Assembly (NCBI GenBank): GCA_004555765.1
Contig: SFHG01000024.1
Span: 1-27,558 of the forward strand
DNA length: 27,558 nt
Direction of reading: 5' to 3'
Origin: Bacteroidales bacterium
Lineage (GTDB): Bacteria; Bacteroidota; Bacteroidia; Bacteroidales; Porphyromonadaceae
The first letter of the stretch is position 1, and every line of letters starts with the position of its first letter. The notes under the pieces are model-generated. The model saw only the letters and a program-made list of their open reading frames with translations, made no database searches and was not told the origin of the DNA. Of this stretch, positions 23,692 through 27,558 are shown one piece after another. Position numbers and translations under genes: made by a program.

Positions 23692-23752
23692 AAAAGAGCC
23701 CGGCACCGGGTTGCGCTCCGAAAAAGGGAGGCACCCTTGCCGGGCTCTTTTT
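23692..23752 (-). terminator. Long-loop terminator-like hairpin between ferredoxin gene and polA
   Basis: AAAAGAGCCCGGCA (23692-23705) and TGCCGGGCTCTTTT (23738-23751) are exact 14-bp arms with a 32-base loop. On the minus strand the second arm ends in TTTT. It probably ends or attenuates ferredoxin transcripts before polA. Confidence 0.7.
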
Positions 23753-23793
23753 GAACGGAGAGGGACACCGAAGCGTCCCCCTTAAGGGGAGGT

Positions 23794-23964
23794 TCAGTCG
23801 AGTTGGATGATGGACTCGGTGGGGCAAACTTCGGCGCAGTCGCCACAGTCGATGCAGGTGTCTGCGTTGATCTTGTAGATGTCGCCTTCAGAGATAGATT
23901 CGGTAGGGCATTGGTCGATGCAAGTACCGCAAGCGATGCAAGTATCTTGGATAAAATGTGCCAT
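23794..23964 (-). CDS. Small 2[4Fe-4S] ferredoxin
   Basis: A 56-residue clostridial-type ferredoxin made of two similar halves. Each half has the cluster motif CxxCxxCxxxCP: CIACGTCIDQCP and CIDCGDCAEVCP. The Cys of each half is completed by the CP of the other, as usual. It carries single low-potential electrons between cytoplasmic enzymes such as 2-oxoacid oxidoreductases and hydrogenases, suiting an anaerobe. The open frame extends far upstream, but those residues come from intergenic sequence, so MAHFIQDTCI at 23964 is chosen. A promoter match lies about 100 bases upstream. No redox partner is adjacent. Confidence 0.95.
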   Translation of the reverse strand: MAHFIQDTCIACGTCIDQCPTESISEGDIYKINADTCIDCGDCAEVCPTESIIQLD

Positions 23965-24062
23965 AATCTGTTTGGAGCAGTTAATGGGGTAAATAGTAAA
24001 AGTAGTAATAAAAACAGTCGTTGAAAGAAATCCGGTCCCTAAGAGAGCCCGACTTTCGCCCA

Positions 24063-24093
24063 CAAAGATACGACTTTCGAGCGGAAATGCAAG
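24063..24093 (-). promoter_or_regulatory. Promoter of the ferredoxin gene
   Basis: Minus-strand CTTG (24090-24093) is followed after 19 bases by TATCTTTG (24063-24070), an exact -7 match with a TTG core at -33. Confidence 0.6.
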
Positions 24094-24138
24094 AGCGGGA
24101 AATCGCTGGGCAAAGGGTGACCGGCACAGGTGCAAGTC

Positions 24139-24204
24139 GGGGGTGTCTCGTCTTTTGCTCCGCAAATCACCCCCGGTGGAAAAAGGGGGCTTCCTTACCG
24201 GGGG
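24139..24204. repeat. Dispersed repeat, copy D, with overlapping alternative stems
   Basis: GGGGGTG (24139-24145) pairs with CACCCCC (24168-24174) around TTTGC/GCAAA with loop TCC, the same core as repeat copy B. CCCCCGGT (24170-24177) can instead pair with ACCGGGGG (24197-24204). The two structures share 24170-24174 and exclude each other. Confidence 0.65.
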
Positions 24205-24220
24205 GCTTTGGGGAAGAAAA

Positions 24221-24308
24221 GCGAGATACGTACCAAGACAATCTCCGCGGTACGTGTCTCGTCGCTTCCTCACTCAGACCGCGGAGATTGTCTTGGTACG
24301 TACCTCGC
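24221..24308. repeat. Long inverted repeat, 31-bp arms
   Basis: Arms at 24221-24251 and 24278-24308 are complementary with one mismatch (position 24226), with a 26-base loop. The left arm begins GCGAGATACGTACCAAG and the right arm ends GGTACGTACCTCGC. It resembles the palindrome in the terminator at 17149-17192. There is no T-run, so it is not an ordinary terminator. It lies about 235 bp before metG. The rest of the 578-bp gap 23965-24542 holds only the two promoters and copy D. Confidence 0.9.
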
Positions 24309-24425
24309 TTAGACGGCAACCAGGAGTCAGCAGTAAAGGTCAGTGGCGGACAAGGGTTGTTTTGAGTTTACTCGCCGGATAATTCATTCAAGGCTCATTT
24401 TACGCAGGGTCTCGCATCATTTTGG

Positions 24426-24433
24426 TATTTTTG
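24426..24433 (+). promoter_or_regulatory. -7 box of the metG promoter
   Basis: TATTTTTG is an exact TAnnTTTG match, giving a leader of about 105 nt. No clear -33 element at normal distance. Confidence 0.45.
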
Positions 24434-24542
24434 TACACCCGAACAAGAGCAAACGATGAGGGTGAGGACTCTTTTTATTCTATATCTTCGGAAAGACAAG
24501 AGAGTCCGTCACTCCTTATCCTTATATTCCAAACAGCGTCTT

Positions 24543-26597
24543 ATGAGCCAAAAAGAATTCAAGCGCACCCTCGTCACGGCGGCTCTGCCTTATGCCAACG
24601 GCCCCGTCCATATAGGTCACCTCGCCGGCGTCTACGTACCGGCGGATATTTACGTCCGTTACCTCCGGATGAACGGCACCGAGTGCCTTTTCGTCGGTGG
24701 CAGTGACGAGCACGGCGTACCCATCACCCTGCGTGCAAAAAAAGAGGGTATCACGCCGCAGGACGTGGTAGACCGTTACCACGACCTCATCAAGAAGAGT
24801 TTCGAGGAGTTCGGCATTTCGTTTGACGTGTACTCCCGGACGACGAGCGAGACGCACTACCATCTGGCACAAGAATTTTTCCGCACGATATACGAGAAAG
24901 GCGGCTTTAAGGAAATCGAGAGCGAGCAGTACTACGACGAAGAGGCAAAGACCTTTCTCGCAGACCGCTACATCGTAGGCACCTGCCCCGTCTGCGGCAA
25001 CGAAAACGCCTACGGTGACCAGTGCGAGAAGTGTGGCACCTCCCTCTCGCCCACAGAACTCATCAACCCACACTCCGCCATCTCCGGCGCCAAGCCCGTG
25101 ATGAAACCCACCAAGCACTGGTATCTTCCCCTCGACCAGGACGAGCCTTGGCTTCGGGAGTGGATCCTCGAAGGGCACAAGGAGTGGCGTCCCAATGTCT
25201 ACGGACAGTGCAAAAGTTGGCTCGATATGGGACTCCATCCCCGTGCCGTCTCCCGTGATCTTGACTGGGGCATCCCCGTACCCGTAGAGGGGGCGGAGGG
25301 TAAGGTGCTATACGTGTGGTTCGACGCGCCCATCGGTTACATCTCCAATACGAAGGAACTCCTGCCGGACACTTGGGAGACGTGGTGGAAAGACAAGGAA
25401 ACAAAGCTCGTCCACTTCATCGGCAAAGACAACATAGTCTTCCACTGCATCGTCTTCCCCGCAATGCTCAAGGCAGAGGGATCGTACATCCTCCCCGACA
25501 ATGTCCCCGCAAACGAATTTCTGAACCTGGAGGGAGATAAGATCTCCACGTCGCGCAACTGGGCCGTCTGGCTCAACGAGTACCTCGAAGACCTCCCGGG
25601 CAAACAGGATGTCCTGAGGTACGTCCTCACCGCCAACGCTCCGGAGACGAAAGACAACGACTTCACTTGGGCAGACTACCAAGCACGGAACAATAACGAA
25701 CTGGTGGCCATCCTCGGCAATTTCGTCAACCGCGCCCTCGTCCTCACCGGCAAGTACTTCGGAGGGAAGGTTCCCTCCATGGCCGCCCAGGGTCTTACTG
25801 CAGAGGATAAAGAAGTCTTGGCTCAGATCCCCGTACTCCGCGACAAAGTCTCTACGCTTCTTGAGGACTACCACATCCGCGACGCTCAGCGCGAAGCTAT
25901 GAACCTCGCCCGCTTGGGCAACAAATACCTCGCGGATCAGGAGCCGTGGAAGCTTCACAAGACCGATCCGGATCGCGTGGCCTCTATCCTTTTTGTCTCA
26001 CTTCAGATCGTCGCGAACTGCGCGCTGCTCTTCGAGCCGTTCCTGCCTTTCTCTATGGAAAAGCTCCGTGAGATGATTCGCCTCCCGGGCAAAACGGACT
26101 GGAAGCGCATCGGGAACGGCACACTTCTCGAAGAAGGGCACGAACTCGGTACCTCCGAACTTCTATTCGAAAAAATCGAAGACGAAGTCATCCGGACACA
26201 GCTCGACAAGCTCGCGGCCACAAAAGCCGCCAACGAAAAAGCCGGAGCCAAAGCGCCTGCCATCGCTCCCGAAGTGACGTTTGACAAGTTCGAGCCCTTG
26301 GACATCCGCGTCGGCACCGTCACTGCATGCGAAAAGATGCCGAAGAGCGACAAGCTCCTCAAGTTCTCGATAGACGATGGTCTCGGCGGTCGCACCATCC
26401 TCAGCGGCATCGCCAAGTGGCACAAGCCGGAGGACTTGGTCGGCAAGCAAGTTTGCTTCATCGCCAACCTCGCTCCCCGCAAGATGATGGGTCAGCTCTC
26501 CGAAGGAATGATCCTCAGCGCCTTGGACGAGAATAGCGACACCCTCTCACTCATTTCCCCGATGGGCAAAATCGCACCCGGAAGTAAGATTTCATGA
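24543..26597 (+). CDS. metG: Methionyl-tRNA synthetase with C-terminal tRNA-binding domain
   Basis: A 684-residue class I synthetase that charges initiator and elongator tRNA-Met. The Rossmann core has HIGH at 23-26 (ANGPVHIGHLAG). Four Cys at 148, 151, 161 and 164 (CPVCG, CEKCG) form one zinc knuckle. The KMSKS loop reads KISTS (333-337), a variant common in this type of MetRS. After the helical anticodon domain and an Ala/Lys-rich linker, the last 115 residues are an EMAP/Trbp111-like OB fold (FDKFEPLDIRVGTV; LPRKMMG-type loop read as APRKMMGQLSEGMIL) that dimerises and binds tRNA. The frame extends upstream to 24456, but MSQKEFKRTLVTAALPYANG is the family start. Its stop overlaps the mnmA start as ATGA. 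Confidence 0.96.
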   Translation: MSQKEFKRTLVTAALPYANGPVHIGHLAGVYVPADIYVRYLRMNGTECLFVGGSDEHGVPITLRAKKEGITPQDVVDRYHDLIKKSFEEFGISFDVYSRTTSETHYHLAQEFFRTIYEKGGFKEIESEQYYDEEAKTFLADRYIVGTCPVCGNENAYGDQCEKCGTSLSPTELINPHSAISGAKPVMKPTKHWYLPLDQDEPWLREWILEGHKEWRPNVYGQCKSWLDMGLHPRAVSRDLDWGIPVPVEGAEGKVLYVWFDAPIGYISNTKELLPDTWETWWKDKETKLVHFIGKDNIVFHCIVFPAMLKAEGSYILPDNVPANEFLNLEGDKISTSRNWAVWLNEYLEDLPGKQDVLRYVLTANAPETKDNDFTWADYQARNNNELVAILGNFVNRALVLTGKYFGGKVPSMAAQGLTAEDKEVLAQIPVLRDKVSTLLEDYHIRDAQREAMNLARLGNKYLADQEPWKLHKTDPDRVASILFVSLQIVANCALLFEPFLPFSMEKLREMIRLPGKTDWKRIGNGTLLEEGHELGTSELLFEKIEDEVIRTQLDKLAATKAANEKAGAKAPAIAPEVTFDKFEPLDIRVGTVTACEKMPKSDKLLKFSIDDGLGGRTILSGIAKWHKPEDLVGKQVCFIANLAPRKMMGQLSEGMILSALDENSDTLSLISPMGKIAPGSKIS

Positions 26598-27558
26598 ACG
26601 ATTCATCCACAGCCCTTCTCCTCTCGGGTGGCGTAGACAGCTCGGTGGCGCTCCACCTCTTGGTCGAAAAAGGCATCCGACCCGACCTCTTCTACATCCG
26701 CATCGGAGCTGACGAAGAGGGTTTTGAGGGATGCTCCCAAGAGGACGATGAAGTCATCGTGCGGTGGCTCGCACGTAAGTACGGCTTGCGTCTCGAACTC
26801 GTCTCGCTTCACCAAGAGTACTGGGACTACGTGGTTCGGTATATGATCGACACGGTCAGAGGGGGGCGTACTCCGCACCCGGATATGCTCTGCAACCGCG
26901 TCATCAAGTTCGGGTACTTCAATGAGTATTGGGGCAAAGACTACGACCACATCGCCACGGGTCACTACGCCGACAAGGTGATAGAGGGCGGGCTTCATTA
27001 CCTCGCCACTGCCACGGACAAGACCAAAGACCAGACCGACTTCCTCGCCCAAATCACTTATCCACAGCTCCGGAAGGCACTCTTCCCCCTTGGTCGACTT
27101 CCCAAAACCGAAGTACGTGAGATAGCGGAAAAAGAGGGGCTTGTGACCGCCCACCGCAGAGACAGCCAAGGAATCTGTTTCCTCGGGAAAGTGAACTATA
27201 ACGACTTCCTGAAAAAATACCTCGGCACCCGGACGGGCGACATCATCGAGCTCGAAACGGGCAAGAAGCTCGGCACACATGAGGGCTTTTGGTTTCACAC
27301 CATCGGTCAGCGCAAAGGTCTCGGATTAAGTGGAGGACCGTGGTTTGTGGTCAAAAAAGAAACGGACACGAATACGATCTTCGTCTCCCAAGGATACGAC
27401 CCGGAGGAGCAGTACGGCGACATCGTCGAGATGAGTGAGATGAACTTCATTTCCAGGTCTCCATTTCCCGAAGGCGGGACTGAGCTCAACGTTACTTTCA
27501 AAGTACGCCATACCCCGGAGTTTGGCAGCGGTACACTGGTTCGGGAATCGGACGGGAG
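26594..27558 (+). CDS. mnmA: tRNA-specific 2-thiouridylase MnmA (3' end outside window)
   Basis: The first 321 residues of a family of about 360-390. The enzyme adenylates U34 of tRNA-Lys, -Glu and -Gln and inserts sulfur delivered as persulfide. The PP-loop is SGGVDSS (11-17). The two catalytic Cys are C100 in HPDMLCNRVIKFG and C195 in SQGICFLGKV. TGHYADK, KDQTDFLAQ and FHTIGQRKGLGL are the other family blocks. The sequence is somewhat divergent from the proteobacterial form (for instance the ITYPQLRKALFPLGRL stretch), as in other Bacteroidota, where more than one MnmA-like gene can occur. ATGA overlap with metG suggests coupled translation of two tRNA-related genes. Confidence 0.93.
   Translation, partial: MNDSSTALLLSGGVDSSVALHLLVEKGIRPDLFYIRIGADEEGFEGCSQEDDEVIVRWLARKYGLRLELVSLHQEYWDYVVRYMIDTVRGGRTPHPDMLCNRVIKFGYFNEYWGKDYDHIATGHYADKVIEGGLHYLATATDKTKDQTDFLAQITYPQLRKALFPLGRLPKTEVREIAEKEGLVTAHRRDSQGICFLGKVNYNDFLKKYLGTRTGDIIELETGKKLGTHEGFWFHTIGQRKGLGLSGGPWFVVKKETDTNTIFVSQGYDPEEQYGDIVEMSEMNFISRSPFPEGGTELNVTFKVRHTPEFGSGTLVRESDG

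Noticed and set aside
23649..23846. Extended N-terminus for polA
   Set aside because: The extra 66 residues cross a terminator-like hairpin; the family begins at MKLYLLDAYA.
23965..24273. Ferredoxin as the end of a 159-residue protein
   Set aside because: The upstream part covers the promoter and hairpins and has no similarity to any domain; 56 residues is the normal ferredoxin size.
24456..24542. Extended N-terminus for metG
   Set aside because: The added 29 residues do not fit MetRS, whose start MSQKEFKRTLVTAALPYANG is clear.

Overview
The window comes from a member of the Bacteroidota, most likely order Bacteroidales. A Porphyromonas-like genus is my guess, not something the sequence proves. 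The evidence is a SusC/RagA-type TonB-dependent receptor, repeated matches to the Bacteroidota promoter pattern (-7 TAnnTTTG, -33 TTTG or TTG) upstream of genes, a GlsB-like acyltransferase of the glycine/serine lipid type, an RG-rich tail on a pseudouridine synthase, and a moderately GC-rich composition. Most genes are housekeeping genes and intact. I see no phage, insertion sequence, tRNA, rRNA or CRISPR array.

Layout. 1-1670 (-): SusC-like receptor, cut by the left edge. 1671-2682: about 1 kb without a gene, packed with short-loop hairpins and 11-bp direct repeats. 2683-3456 (-): reduced PepSY-type membrane protein. 3457-4088: divergent regulatory space with two minus-strand and one plus-strand promoter-like boxes, a terminator and two copies of a dispersed repeat. 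4089-4568 (+): ribH. 4758-11910 (-): aspT-type transporter, asnS, rluB-type pseudouridine synthase and a class A penicillin-binding protein, all leftward. 12081-17102 (+): GH2 beta-mannosidase, cutC, comB and a glucosaminidase/LysM lipoprotein, each overlapping the next by the 4 bases ATGA. 17297-18262 (+): GlsB-like N-acyltransferase. 18318-20742 (-): aroK preceded by a helix-hairpin-helix outer-membrane-like protein. 20841-23964 (-): polA preceded by a 2[4Fe-4S] ferredoxin. 24543-27558 (+): metG and mnmA (cut by the right edge), also joined by an ATGA overlap.

How the genes relate. Several transcription units seem to mix unrelated pathways: riboflavin synthesis (ribH), cell wall (penicillin-binding protein, glucosaminidase), translation (asnS, metG, mnmA, rluB), replication and repair (polA), aromatic amino acids (aroK) and envelope lipid (glsB). 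Divergent starts at about 12.0 kb and 24.0-24.5 kb, and convergent ends at 4.6-4.75 kb and 18.26-18.32 kb, define the units.

The most unusual material is non-coding. There is a cluster of about a dozen hairpins at 2.0-2.6 kb in which the same stems recur with different loops. A GTGTGTC-type hairpin repeat flanks ribH and has a relative at 24.14 kb. A GGTCTGTAC-type motif occurs four times at exactly 23-bp spacing between polA and the next gene, with relatives elsewhere. A 31-bp inverted repeat lies upstream of metG. The end of the aspT gene appears to run into a hairpin-bearing intergenic block. I did not find a clear novel protein system. All similarity statements are from reading motifs; no database search was possible.
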